28,551 nt of DNA from Actinomycetes bacterium. Lineage in GTDB: Bacteria > Actinomycetota > Actinomycetes > Propionibacteriales > Nocardioidaceae. Positions 1-7,436 of this stretch are shown here, piece by piece; the first letter of the stretch is position 1; each line of letters begins with the position of its first letter. The notes beneath the pieces are model-generated. The model was not told the DNA's origin. It did not search any database and saw only the letters and a list, made by a program, of their open reading frames with translations. A program made the translations under genes and the position numbers. The stretch is from contig JAEZEJ010000001.1 in assembly GCA_023417775.1 (NCBI GenBank), forward strand, positions 1 through 28,551. The letters run 5' to 3'.

Positions 1-969
1 ACCGAACAGCGCTGCGGACGCCTGCTCCGCCGCGCGTACCTCCTCGTGGCCGTGCACCATCGCCGTCACCTCCGCCGCCAGCCGCCGCTGAGCGATCCGG
101 AGGCCGGGCTTCTCCGCGGACTCAGCCGCGATGTCCGCGATCTCCTCGAGGTCGAGGAAGGTGAACTGCTTGAGGTACTCGACGACCTTGGAGTCCTCCG
201 CATGGATCCAGGTCTGGTAGAACGCGTACGGCGAGAGCATGTCGGGGTCGAGCCACAGCGCTCCCCCGGTCGACTTCCCGAACTTCGTCCCGTCGGCCTT
301 CGTGATCAGCGGCGTCGCGAGCGCATGGACCTTCGCCCCGTCGGCGCGCCGGATCAGCTCGACCCCCGCGGTGATGTTGCCCCACTGGTCGCTGCCGCCG
401 GTCTGCAGCGACGTCCCGTACCGGCGGTGCAGCTCCAGGTAGTCCATCGACTGGAGGAGCACGTAGCTGAACTCGGTGTAGCTGATCCCCGACTCCAGCC
501 GGCTCGCCACGACATCGCGCGCCAGCATGCGGTTGACGGGGAAGTGCTTGCCGACATCGCGCAGGAAGTCCACGACATTCAGCTCGCTCGTCCAGTCCAG
601 GTTGTTGACCAGCCGGGCGGCATTCGGGCCCTCGAAGTCGAGGAAGGGCGAGGCCTGCGCGGCGATCGAGTCGACCCATCCCGCCACGACGTCCTTGGTG
701 TTCATCTGGCGTTCGCCGCTCTGCTTCGGATCGCCGATGAGGCCGGTCGCGCCCCCGACCAGCAGCAACGGCTGGTGGCCGGCGAGCTGCAGGCGCCGCA
801 TCATCAGCAGCTGCATCAGGTGGCCGATGTGCAGGCTGGGCGCCGTCGGGTCGAATCCCGTGTAGTACACGAGCGATCCCCGGTCCAGATCGGCGCGCAA
901 GGCGTCGAGATCGGTGGACTGCGCGATCAGGCCGCGCGAGAGGAGGTCGTCGAGAACGTGCTGAGTCAC
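1..969 (-). CDS. tyrS: Tyrosyl-tRNA synthetase, C-terminus cut by window edge
   Basis: Class I aminoacyl-tRNA synthetase that charges tRNA-Tyr with tyrosine in the cytoplasm. The first 323 codons are present. The HIGH signature is intact (SLHIGHLMQL), followed by the tyrosine pocket motif TGGSDQWGNIT. The KMSKS loop appears as KFGKS within KADGTKFGKSTGG, as is usual for bacterial TyrRS. Family members are about 420 residues, so the C-terminal part with the S4-like tRNA-binding domain lies beyond base 1. The start is a GTG at 969-967, preceded six bases upstream by AAGGA, and it reads directly into the conserved N-terminal helix. A TAGGCT -10 element about 28 bases upstream suggests that tyrS has its own promoter rather than being read from the stress-protein gene behind it. 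Confidence 0.97.
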   Translation of the reverse strand, partial: MTQHVLDDLLSRGLIAQSTDLDALRADLDRGSLVYYTGFDPTAPSLHIGHLMQLLMMRRLQLAGHQPLLLVGGATGLIGDPKQSGERQMNTKDVVAGWVDSIAAQASPFLDFEGPNAARLVNNLDWTSELNVVDFLRDVGKHFPVNRMLARDVVASRLESGISYTEFSYVLLQSMDYLELHRRYGTSLQTGGSDQWGNITAGVELIRRADGAKVHALATPLITKADGTKFGKSTGGALWLDPDMLSPYAFYQTWIHAEDSKVVEYLKQFTFLDLEEIADIAAESAEKPGLRIAQRRLAAEVTAMVHGHEEVRAAEQASAALFG

Positions 970-996
970 GGGGAATCCTTTCGAATCGTCCCCACG

Positions 997-1002
997 AGCC
1001 TA
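997..1002 (-). promoter_or_regulatory. Probable -10 element of tyrS
   Basis: TAGGCT on the minus strand matches the actinobacterial TANNNT -10 consensus. It would give a leader of about 20 nt carrying the AAGGA ribosome-binding site (976-980). No convincing -35 is visible. This is inferred from sequence only. Confidence 0.45.
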
Positions 1003-1048
1003 GTCAGTCGTCGACGACCGCCTCGTCACCGAGGTCGCCCGCTCGCTC

Positions 1049-1429
1049 TCAGGGCTTGACGGCGATGACCGGCATCGGGGCGTCGAGCAGGATCATCTGG
1101 GTCACCCGGCCCATGAGCATCTTGCCCACCGGCGTGCGCTTGCGGATGCCGATCACCAGCCGCTCGGCTCCGGCCTCGGTGGCCTGCTGGATCACGATGT
1201 CGGCGACATCGAGGGAGGCCGCCCGGCGGATCTCGTAGTCGAGGTCCTCCAGATCGAAGCGCTCGGTGAACTCCGAGAGGTCGATCTCGTGCGGCTCCTC
1301 GAACTCCGGGTCGATCTCATCGACGGTGATGATCACCAGGCGCTGCGCTGTCGCCTGCGCCTCGGCGGCGGCCCAGCGCAGCGCGCCCTTGCCGAAGTCG
1401 TCGGGTCGGTAGGCCACTGCGATCGTCAT
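1049..1429 (-). CDS. Universal stress protein (UspA family), single domain
   Basis: A 126-residue protein with the alpha/beta Usp fold: N-terminal strand MTIAVAYRPDDFG, a core helix containing ALRWAAAEAQ, then the late nucleotide-binding loop and the C-terminal strand PVIAVKP. The ATP-type loop normally reads G-x2-G-x9-G-S/T. Here it is G-I-R-K-x9-G-R, so the second glycine and the final S/T are replaced by Lys and Arg, and nucleotide binding may be altered. The middle is very acidic (residues 38-62). The ATG lies 6 bases from a TAGCCT -10 and has no ribosome-binding site, which suggests a leaderless message. It is transcribed divergently from the DsbA-like gene. The partner and the stress condition cannot be told from the sequence. 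Confidence 0.88.
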   Translation of the reverse strand: MTIAVAYRPDDFGKGALRWAAAEAQATAQRLVIITVDEIDPEFEEPHEIDLSEFTERFDLEDLDYEIRRAASLDVADIVIQQATEAGAERLVIGIRKRTPVGKMLMGRVTQMILLDAPMPVIAVKP

Positions 1430-1435
1430 GGGTCG

Positions 1436-1445
1436 AGGCTACCGT
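1436..1445. promoter_or_regulatory. Overlapping divergent -10 elements (usp / dsbA-like)
   Basis: TAGCCT on the minus strand (1441-1436) lies 6 nt from the usp ATG. TACCGT on the plus strand (1440-1445) would start a message about 40 nt before the GTG at 1492. The two TANNNT boxes share two bases, so the promoters would compete for polymerase. The plus-strand box is the weaker call. Confidence 0.35.
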
Positions 1446-1491
1446 GACCGCCCGACGGAATACCGCGACCAGCGGAGATGTTGCGACAGCT

Positions 1492-2133
1492 GTGAGTGAT
1501 CCGATCAAGATCGATATCTGGTCCGATATCGCGTGCCCCTGGTGCTATATCGGCAAACGTCGCCTGGAGACGGCGGTCCAAGGCTTCGATGGCGAGGTGG
1601 AGATCGAGTACCACAGCTTCGAGCTCGCCCCCGACACGCCGGTCGACTTCGAGGGGTCGGAGATCGACTTCCTCGCCGGCCACAAGCACATGCCCGAGGA
1701 CCAGGTCCGATCGATGCTCGCCCAGATGACCGAGCTCGCGGCCGGCGAGGGGCTCTCCTACGACTTCGGCGCGCTGCAGCATACGAACACCCGTCTGGCG
1801 CACGAGGCCCTCCACGAGGCCAAGGCGCAGGGACGGCAGACCCAGTTCAAGGAGCGGCTGCTCGCCGCGTACTTCGAGGAGGGCCGCCACGTCGGCCGCG
1901 TCGACGAGCTGGTCGACCTCGGTACCGAGATCGGGCTCGATCCGTCGGCGCTGCGCGCCGCACTGACGGACGGCGCGCACCGTGAGGCGGTCCAGGCCGA
2001 TATCGACCAGGCGCGCGCCTACGGCATCGGTGGCGTCCCGTTCTTCGTGATCGAGGGACGCTGGGCCGTCTCGGGTGCCCAGGCGCCCGAGGTCTTCACC
2101 GATGCGCTGACGCGTGCCGAGGCCGAACGATGA
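1492..2133 (+). CDS. DsbA-family (FrnE-like) thiol-disulfide oxidoreductase
   Basis: Cytoplasmic thioredoxin-fold oxidoreductase of the FrnE/DsbA type, 213 residues from this start. The first strand KIDIWSDIACPWCYIGKRR contains the CPWC active site. A helical insertion follows (roughly residues 55-150). The cis-proline strand is seen as GIGGVPFFVIEGRWAVSGAQ, the usual end of this family. There is no signal peptide, so it acts inside the cell on small thiols or protein disulfides. The frame stays open to a GTG at 1444, but that start leaves only 14 bases to the divergent usp start and adds a non-conserved tail; the GTG at 1492 fits the family N-terminus. Its ATG-TGA end overlaps a small Cys-containing ORF that is probably co-translated. 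Confidence 0.85.
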   Translation: MSDPIKIDIWSDIACPWCYIGKRRLETAVQGFDGEVEIEYHSFELAPDTPVDFEGSEIDFLAGHKHMPEDQVRSMLAQMTELAAGEGLSYDFGALQHTNTRLAHEALHEAKAQGRQTQFKERLLAAYFEEGRHVGRVDELVDLGTEIGLDPSALRAALTDGAHREAVQADIDQARAYGIGGVPFFVIEGRWAVSGAQAPEVFTDALTRAEAER

Positions 2134-2252
2134 GCGGGCCCTTCGAGCTCGTGGACGGCAACGACGACCTGGTCTGCGCCGACGGCGTGTGCGCGGTACC
2201 TTCCCCTCAGCCGGGTGACGACTCCGCCGACGAGGATTCCGCCCGCGCGTGA
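2130..2252 (+). CDS. Small 40-residue protein with C-x4-C, coupled to the DsbA-like gene
   Basis: A short ORF whose ATG overlaps the stop codon of the DsbA-like gene in an ATGA arrangement, which is strong evidence for translational coupling. The product is 40 residues, acidic, with a compact core FELVDGNDDLVCADGVCAVP and a low-complexity Asp/Ser/Ala tail. Two cysteines (16 and 21) sit in a C-A-D-G-V-C loop. A tiny dithiol protein beside a thiol oxidoreductase suggests a substrate, redox partner or metal ligand, but that is inference. I do not recognise the family with certainty. Its last 46 bases overlap, convergently, the end of the glycosylase gene on the other strand, so both C-termini share DNA. 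Confidence 0.6.
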   Translation: MSGPFELVDGNDDLVCADGVCAVPSPQPGDDSADEDSARA

Positions 2253-2782
2253 CGCCGATAGGCCGACACCGTCGGGTCCCCGGTCACCCATAGCCGCCAC
2301 GGACGATCGGCCGCGCGCCGAACCCCGACTCGCGGTCCGGCGCTGACGGGCACATCGCCCGGCCGCTCACCCAGCAGGACAGCGGGCCCGATCCGCACAT
2401 CGGTGCCGAGATCGGTCAGGGTGATGCCCAGCGCCCGGGCCAGATTGCCCGGCCCGCGTCCCAAGGCCTCGTGCGCCACCTCGCCGCGACGGCCCCGCGC
2501 CACCTCGATCCCGTCGACCACCTCGCCCGCCCGCAACAGCACGGCCGCGGCCTGCTCGCTCGGACCGGTGACGATATTGGCGCAGTGATGACCGTGGATC
2601 CGGTAGACATACAGCCGCCACGGCGGCCCGTACATGATCTCCGAGCGGGCGGTGCGGGTGAAGGCATGCGAGGCCGGGTCGGTGACACCCCCGTACGCCT
2701 CGACCTCGGTGATCCGCACTGTCACCCCGTGCGACGTGAGCTCCCGGCCGAGCAGGTCATGGGCGCGATCGAGGACGGACAC
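2207..2782 (-). CDS. DNA-3-methyladenine glycosylase (Mpg/AAG family)
   Basis: Base-excision repair glycosylase that removes alkylated purines. The 191-residue sequence carries the AAG-family blocks in order: ITEVEAYGGVTDPASHAF (catalytic Glu region), ARSEIMYGPPWRLYVYRIHG, HHCANIVTG, AVLLRAGE and GPGNLARALGI. The length suits the compact bacterial form. The start is a GTG. A TAGCGT box six bases upstream and no Shine-Dalgarno sequence suggest a leaderless message, so the gene may be transcribed separately from the arg operon behind it. The C-terminal tail (RRHARAESSSAESSPG) is low complexity and overlaps the small plus-strand ORF. A glycosylase between argH and tyrS is a common actinobacterial arrangement. 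Confidence 0.93.
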   Translation of the reverse strand: MSVLDRAHDLLGRELTSHGVTVRITEVEAYGGVTDPASHAFTRTARSEIMYGPPWRLYVYRIHGHHCANIVTGPSEQAAAVLLRAGEVVDGIEVARGRRGEVAHEALGRGPGNLARALGITLTDLGTDVRIGPAVLLGERPGDVPVSAGPRVGVRRAADRPWRLWVTGDPTVSAYRRHARAESSSAESSPG

Positions 2783-2788
2783 CCCGTC

Positions 2789-2794
2789 ACGCTA
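2789..2794 (-). promoter_or_regulatory. Probable -10 of the glycosylase gene, leaderless
   Basis: TAGCGT on the minus strand lies 6 nt from the GTG start, the spacing at which transcription begins on the start codon. No -35 is obvious. Confidence 0.4.
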
Positions 2795-2812
2795 CCCACG
2801 CCCCGGCGACGA

Positions 2813-3343
2813 TCAGCCGCGGCCCGTGCGAGCGACGTGCGCGAGCCGCTCCAGATAGGCGTCGACCGCGTCCTGACGCAACCCGCCACGACGCGTCGAC
2901 GTGAAGCGCTGCCCGGTGATCTCCTCGGCCAACCGCGGATGCGGTGACCGACGGACCCTGGGCTCGATCTGGTCGAGGAAGCGGGCGACCTCGCCGGCAT
3001 CGTAGCCCTCACGCAGCAGCCCGGACGAAGGGAAGTCCGGGCGTCCGTCGAGCTCGGGAGCGTCCGCCTCGGCCACGGGCTCCTGGTCGAGCCGGTCGAC
3101 CACCGGCCCACCCGCGCGGATCATCGCCACCACCCGATCGAGGTAGTCGTCGACCTGAACCATGTCGTAGCCGGGTCGCATCGCGGTCAGGGAGAACCTC
3201 TTCTCCACGATCGCGATGGCGAGCTCCTCCGACGGAGCCGCGGAGAGCCGGCGCTGGACCTCGTCCAGGAAGTCGTCGACCTCGCCGATGTCGTATCCGC
3301 TGCGGAACCTGCCGACCGTGAACCGCGGAGGCGGCAGGCTCAC
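2813..3343 (-). CDS. DivIVA-domain repeat protein
   Basis: A 176-residue protein built from four short DivIVA-like repeats: residues 7-33 (RFRSGYDIGEVDDFLDEV), 50-76 (MRPGYDMVQVDDYLDRV), 104-130 (LREGYDAGEVARFLDQI) and a decayed fourth at 147-172 (RGGLRQDAVDAYLERL, lacking GYD). DivIVA domains bind curved membrane and polar growth or division sites. This protein has the small motif but no long coiled coil or membrane segment, so its role is unclear. Actinobacteria are known to encode such repeat proteins. The start is a GTG overlapping the argH stop (GTGA), so it is very probably translated together with argH. The open frame extends far upstream inside argH, but that part is shadow. Confidence 0.82.
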   Translation of the reverse strand: MSLPPPRFTVGRFRSGYDIGEVDDFLDEVQRRLSAAPSEELAIAIVEKRFSLTAMRPGYDMVQVDDYLDRVVAMIRAGGPVVDRLDQEPVAEADAPELDGRPDFPSSGLLREGYDAGEVARFLDQIEPRVRRSPHPRLAEEITGQRFTSTRRGGLRQDAVDAYLERLAHVARTGRG

Positions 3344-4749
3344 GCCAGCCGACCGCGGATCTCGGCGAGTTGATCGGTGACCCGTGACGGGGCGGTGCCG
3401 CCACGGGAGTCGCGGGAGGCCAGTGAGCCCTCGACGGAGAGCACTTCGCGTACGCCGGCGCTCAGATGCGGCGAGATCTCGGCGAAGTCCTCGTCGGTCA
3501 GATCCCACAGCTCGATCCCGCGCTGCTCGCACACCTGCACGCAGGCGCCCGAGACCTCGTGGGCCACGCGGAACGGCACTCCTTGGCGCACGAGCCACTC
3601 GGCGATATCGGTGGCGAGCGCGAATCCCTGGGGGGCGAGCTCGGCGAGCCGGGCGGTGTCGAAACGCAGCGTGGCGATCATGCCGGTGAAGGCCGGCAGC
3701 AGCACCTCGAGGGTGTCGATCGAGTCGAAGACCGGCTCCTTGTCCTCCTGCAGGTCCCGGTTGTACGCCAACGGGAGCGCCTTCAATGTCGTCAGCAGTC
3801 CGGTCAGATTGCCCACCAGCCGCCCGGACTTGCCGCGCGCGAGCTCGGCGATATCGGGGTTCTTCTTCTGCGGCATGATGCTGGAGCCGGTGGAGTAGCC
3901 GTCGTCCAGGGTGACGAAGCCGAACTCCTTGGTGTTCCAGATGATGATCTCCTCAGCCAGCCGGGAGACGTCGATGCCGATCTGCGCCGTGATGTAGGCG
4001 AACTCGGCCACGAAATCGCGCGCGGCGGTGCCGTCGATCGAGTTCGGCGCGGAGCCCGTGAATCCGAGGTCGCGTGCGATCGCCTCGGGATCGAGCCCCA
4101 GGGACGATCCCGCGAGCGCCCCGCTGCCATAGGGAGACTCCCCCGCGACCCGTTCGTCCCACTGCGCCAGCCGATCCAGATCGCGCACCAGCGGCCAGGC
4201 GTGCGCGAGCAGGTGATGGGACAGGAGCACCGGCTGCGCATGCTGCAGGTGCGTGCGGCCCGGCATCGCCACGCCGAGATGGTTCTCGGCCTGGCTGGTG
4301 ATCGCGAGAGCCAGCTCGCGGGTCAGCTGGGCGATCTGCCGGCCGTGATCGCGCAGGAAGGCCCGGAACAGCGTCGCGACCTGGTCGTTGCGCGAGCGAC
4401 CCGCGCGCAGCCGCCCGCCGAGCTCGGCACCGGCCCGCTCCATCAGTCCCCGCTCGAGGGCCGTATGGACGTCCTCATCGTCCGGCTCCGGCGCGAAGGA
4501 TCCCGATCGGACATCGGCCTCGAGCCGGTCCAGGGCCGCCAGCATGGCGTCGAGATCGGCCTCGGTCAGCAGCCCGGCGCTGTGCAGCACCCGGGCATGG
4601 GCCCGCGACCCCGCCAGATCGTACGGGGCGAGACGCCAGTCGAAGTGCGTGGAGCGCGAGAGCTCGGTCAGCTCCGAGGACGGCCCGGAGGCGAATCGTC
4701 CGCCCCACAGCCGGGTCGATTCCTCGGACTGCTGCTCGTGTTCGGCCAC
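3340..4749 (-). CDS. argH: Argininosuccinate lyase
   Basis: Last step of arginine synthesis: cleavage of argininosuccinate to arginine and fumarate. The 469-residue sequence begins with the typical LWGGRFASGPSSELTELSRS and contains the fumarase/aspartase-superfamily signature GSSIMPQKKNPD, the flexible catalytic-serine loop. Further conserved blocks are GRSRNDQVAT and GRTHLQHAQP. The length is normal for the family. It lies 25 bases after argR with GAGAGGA before its ATG. The TGA of argR is followed directly by GCGAGC, a motif seen at several other junctions here. The downstream DivIVA-repeat gene overlaps its stop. Confidence 0.98.
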   Translation of the reverse strand: MAEHEQQSEESTRLWGGRFASGPSSELTELSRSTHFDWRLAPYDLAGSRAHARVLHSAGLLTEADLDAMLAALDRLEADVRSGSFAPEPDDEDVHTALERGLMERAGAELGGRLRAGRSRNDQVATLFRAFLRDHGRQIAQLTRELALAITSQAENHLGVAMPGRTHLQHAQPVLLSHHLLAHAWPLVRDLDRLAQWDERVAGESPYGSGALAGSSLGLDPEAIARDLGFTGSAPNSIDGTAARDFVAEFAYITAQIGIDVSRLAEEIIIWNTKEFGFVTLDDGYSTGSSIMPQKKNPDIAELARGKSGRLVGNLTGLLTTLKALPLAYNRDLQEDKEPVFDSIDTLEVLLPAFTGMIATLRFDTARLAELAPQGFALATDIAEWLVRQGVPFRVAHEVSGACVQVCEQRGIELWDLTDEDFAEISPHLSAGVREVLSVEGSLASRDSRGGTAPSRVTDQLAEIRGRLA

Positions 4750-4774
4750 GTGGATCCTCTCGTACGGTGCTCGC

Positions 4775-5278
4775 TCAGGCCGACTGGTCGGCGAGCTGGG
4801 TGAAGTAGTCGGCCACCGCCGACCCGCCCTGCGGGTCGCGGCAGATCAGTAACAGGGTGTCATCGCCCGCGATCGTACCCATCGTGTCGACGCCACCGGC
4901 GTGGTCGATCGCCGAGGCGAGATACTGCGCGGCGCCCGGCGGTGTCCGCAACACCACCAGATTCGCCGATGCCTCGATCGTGACCATCAACTCGCGCACG
5001 AGACGCTGCAGCCGGAGCGAGGCCGCCGGGGTGTCGCCCACGCGAGGCGTCGGGTCTCCCCCCTCGGCCGGCACAGCGTAGACGAGCGCCCCGTCAGCCT
5101 GCCGGATCCGCACCGCGCCGAGCTCGACGAGATCGCGCGACACCGTCGAGACCGTGGCGGAGATCCCGGCCTCGGCGAGCAGGCCGACGAGATCGGACTG
5201 CGATCGGACCTCATCGCGGGTCAGGAGCTCGACGATGCGCTGCTGACGAGCGGTCTTCGTCGCGGGGACGGTCGTCAT
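4775..5278 (-). CDS. argR: Arginine repressor ArgR
   Basis: Hexameric, arginine-dependent repressor of arginine biosynthesis. It has 167 residues. The N-terminal winged helix-turn-helix runs from about residue 8 to 72 and includes SQSDLVGLLAEAG and the recognition-helix motif TVSRDLVELG. The C-terminal oligomerisation and arginine-binding domain includes GVDTMGTIAGDDTLLLICRD. The ATG at 5278 is chosen because it is two bases after the argF stop, has GAGGAG upstream and gives the normal N-terminus; the longer open frame is shadow of argF. The gene lies within the operon it should control, and the likely operator lies before argG (12234-12266). Confidence 0.97.
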   Translation of the reverse strand: MTTVPATKTARQQRIVELLTRDEVRSQSDLVGLLAEAGISATVSTVSRDLVELGAVRIRQADGALVYAVPAEGGDPTPRVGDTPAASLRLQRLVRELMVTIEASANLVVLRTPPGAAQYLASAIDHAGGVDTMGTIAGDDTLLLICRDPQGGSAVADYFTQLADQSA

Positions 5279-5280
5279 CG

Positions 5281-6228
5281 TCAGCTCCTCGCCTGGGCGA
5301 GGAGCCAGGTGAGCACCGCCTTCTGCGCGTGCAACCGGTTCTCGGCCTCGTCCCATACGACGCTCTGCGGACCCTCCAGCACCTCCGGGGCGATCTCCAG
5401 CCCGCGGTAGGCCGGCAGGCAGTGCAGCACGATCGCCTCGGCATCGGCATGCGCCAGCAGCTCGCTGGTCAGCGAGTACTCGCCGAAGATCGCGATCCGC
5501 TCGGCCTTCTGCTCCTCCTGTCCCATCGAGACCCAGGTGTCGGTGATGACGACATCGGCATCCGCCACGGCGGTACGCGGGTCATCGGTCACCAGCACCG
5601 ATCCGCCGGTCCGCTCGGCGATCCGCTGGGCCTCGGCCACGATGCCCAGGTCGGGCTGGTAGCCGAAGGGACCGCCGACCCGGACATGCATGCCGGCGGT
5701 CGCGCCACCGAGCAGATAGGAGTGCGCCATATTGCTCGCACCATCGCCCACATAGGCCACGCTCAGCCCGTTCAGCCGGCCCTTGTGCTCCCGGACCGTC
5801 ATCCAGTCGGCGAGGATCTGGCAGGGATGGAAGTCGTCGCTGAGCGCATTGACCACGGGGACCCCGGAGTGCTCGGCCATCAGCTCGAGTCCCGCCTGGG
5901 CATAGGTCCGCCAGACGATCGCGCTCACCTGACGGCCCAGCACCCGTGCAGTGTCGGCGACGGACTCGCCCCGCCCGATCTGCGTGGTCTGCGCATCGAG
6001 CACCAGCGGCTGCCCGCCGAGATCGGCGATACCGACCGCGAAGGACACCCGAGTACGGGTCGACGACTTGTCGAACATCACCACCACGCTCTGCGGGCCC
6101 TCCAGAGGCCGCCGGCTGTACGGCGCCGCCTTCAGCTCCAGTGCCAGATCGAGGATCTCGGCCTGCTCGGCCGGCGAGAGGTCGTCATCGCGCAGGAAGT
6201 GCCGGAGTCCGGCACCCCCCTCGCTCAT
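5281..6228 (-). CDS. argF: Ornithine carbamoyltransferase
   Basis: Makes citrulline from ornithine and carbamoyl phosphate. The 315-residue product has the carbamoyl-phosphate site DKSSTRTRVSF (STRTR), the second-domain motif DDFHPCQILAD (HPCQ) and the ornithine-site motif VLHCLPAYRG (HCLP). The length is normal. The ATG overlaps the argD stop as ATGA, so the pair is translationally coupled. The first codons, ATGAGCGAGG, resemble the ATGAGCGAGC ends of the junction cassettes seen elsewhere in this window, but no cassette lies here. Confidence 0.98.
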   Translation of the reverse strand: MSEGGAGLRHFLRDDDLSPAEQAEILDLALELKAAPYSRRPLEGPQSVVVMFDKSSTRTRVSFAVGIADLGGQPLVLDAQTTQIGRGESVADTARVLGRQVSAIVWRTYAQAGLELMAEHSGVPVVNALSDDFHPCQILADWMTVREHKGRLNGLSVAYVGDGASNMAHSYLLGGATAGMHVRVGGPFGYQPDLGIVAEAQRIAERTGGSVLVTDDPRTAVADADVVITDTWVSMGQEEQKAERIAIFGEYSLTSELLAHADAEAIVLHCLPAYRGLEIAPEVLEGPQSVVWDEAENRLHAQKAVLTWLLAQARS

Positions 6229-7436
6229 GACCGCACCTCGGCGAGCACCGAGGCGATCGCGGCGACCGCATCGCGGGCCTGCTCCGTCGTGAGGACGAAA
6301 GGCGGCGCGATCCGCAGCCGGTCGGGAGTCGGCGCATTGACGATGACCCCCGCGTCGAGGGCGGCCTTCATGACCTCGGCCGCGATCGGACGATCGAGCA
6401 CCACCCCGAGCAGCAGTCCCCGCCCGGTCACCTCGACCACACCCGGAAGGGCCGTGAAGGCCTCGCGGAACACCTCGCTGAGCTCGGAGACGGCCGCCAG
6501 CATCCCCTCGCGCTCGATCGTGTCGATCACCGCGAGCGCGGCCCGCGTCGCCACGGGATTGCCGCCGAAGGTCGTCCCGTGATTGCCGGGTCCGAAGAGC
6601 TCGCCGGCCCCGCCCACACCGATGCAGGCGCCGATCGGCATCCCGCCGCCGAGGCCCTTGGCGAGGGTGACCAGATCCGGTGTCACACCCGACGGCGCGT
6701 GGGCGAACCACTCGCCCGTGCGCCCGACGCCGGTCTGCACCTCGTCGAGCCACAGCAGCGCACCGTGCTGGCGGGTCACCTCGCGGGCCGCCTGCAGGTA
6801 GCCCTCGGGGGGCACCACGACGCCGGCCTCGCCCTGGATCGGCTCGAGCACCACAGCGGCGGTCTCGTCATCGACCGCCGCGCGCAAGGCATCCGCGTCG
6901 CCATAGGGCACCCAGGTGACGTCGCCGGGCAGCGGCTCGAACGGAGTCCGATAGGCCTCCTTGGAGGTCAGCGCGAGGGCTCCCATGGTCCGGCCGTGGA
7001 AGCTGCCCTCGGCGACCACCAGCTTGGTACGGCCCGTGCGACGGGTCGCCTTCAACGCCGCCTCGTTGGCCTCGCTGCCGGAGTTCGCGAAGAACACCTT
7101 GCCCTCGGCGCCCAGCAGCGCGAGCAGCCGCTCGGCCAGCTCGACCTGCGGGGGCGAGGTGAAGAAGTTGCTGATGTGCCCCAGCGTGGCGAGCTGATCG
7201 CTCACGGCATCGACGATGGCCGGATGCGCATGGCCGAGGGCGTTGACCGCGATACCGGCCAGCAGGTCGATATAGCGATTGCCGTCGGCGTCCCAGACCT
7301 GAGCACCCTCGCCGTGCACCAGCACGCGCTGCGGATCGCCGAAGGTGTTCATGAGCGAACCGCGATAGCGGTCCGCCCACTCCGCACCGCTGGGCCGCGG
7401 CTCCCGGCCGTGGATGGGCGGCTCCTGCCCGCTCAT
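6225..7436 (-). CDS. argD: Acetylornithine aminotransferase
   Basis: PLP enzyme of the class III aminotransferases that converts N-acetylglutamate semialdehyde to N-acetylornithine. The 403-residue protein has the pyridoxal-phosphate pocket FFANSGSEANEAALK, the aspartate strand LLWLDEVQTGVGRTG and the Schiff-base lysine in LVTLAKGLGGGMPIGA. The ATG at 7436 is set within a hairpin-forming cassette. It overlaps the stop of a 25-codon micro-ORF and has no clear Shine-Dalgarno sequence, so initiation probably depends on ribosomes arriving from upstream. A longer frame upstream exists but lacks family similarity. Confidence 0.97.
   Translation of the reverse strand: MSGQEPPIHGREPRPSGAEWADRYRGSLMNTFGDPQRVLVHGEGAQVWDADGNRYIDLLAGIAVNALGHAHPAIVDAVSDQLATLGHISNFFTSPPQVELAERLLALLGAEGKVFFANSGSEANEAALKATRRTGRTKLVVAEGSFHGRTMGALALTSKEAYRTPFEPLPGDVTWVPYGDADALRAAVDDETAAVVLEPIQGEAGVVVPPEGYLQAAREVTRQHGALLWLDEVQTGVGRTGEWFAHAPSGVTPDLVTLAKGLGGGMPIGACIGVGGAGELFGPGNHGTTFGGNPVATRAALAVIDTIEREGMLAAVSELSEVFREAFTALPGVVEVTGRGLLLGVVLDRPIAAEVMKAALDAGVIVNAPTPDRLRIAPPFVLTTEQARDAVAAIASVLAEVRS

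Noticed and set aside
1008..1019. 12-bp palindrome GTCGTCGACGAC upstream of tyrS
   Set aside because: Short, common in such a GC-rich genome, and without a matching second site.
1444..1491. DsbA-like gene start at the GTG at 1444
   Set aside because: Only 14 bases from the divergent usp start, and the added residues are not family-like.
3466..4803. 445-codon plus-strand frame opposite argH
   Set aside because: Antisense shadow of a clearly recognised gene.
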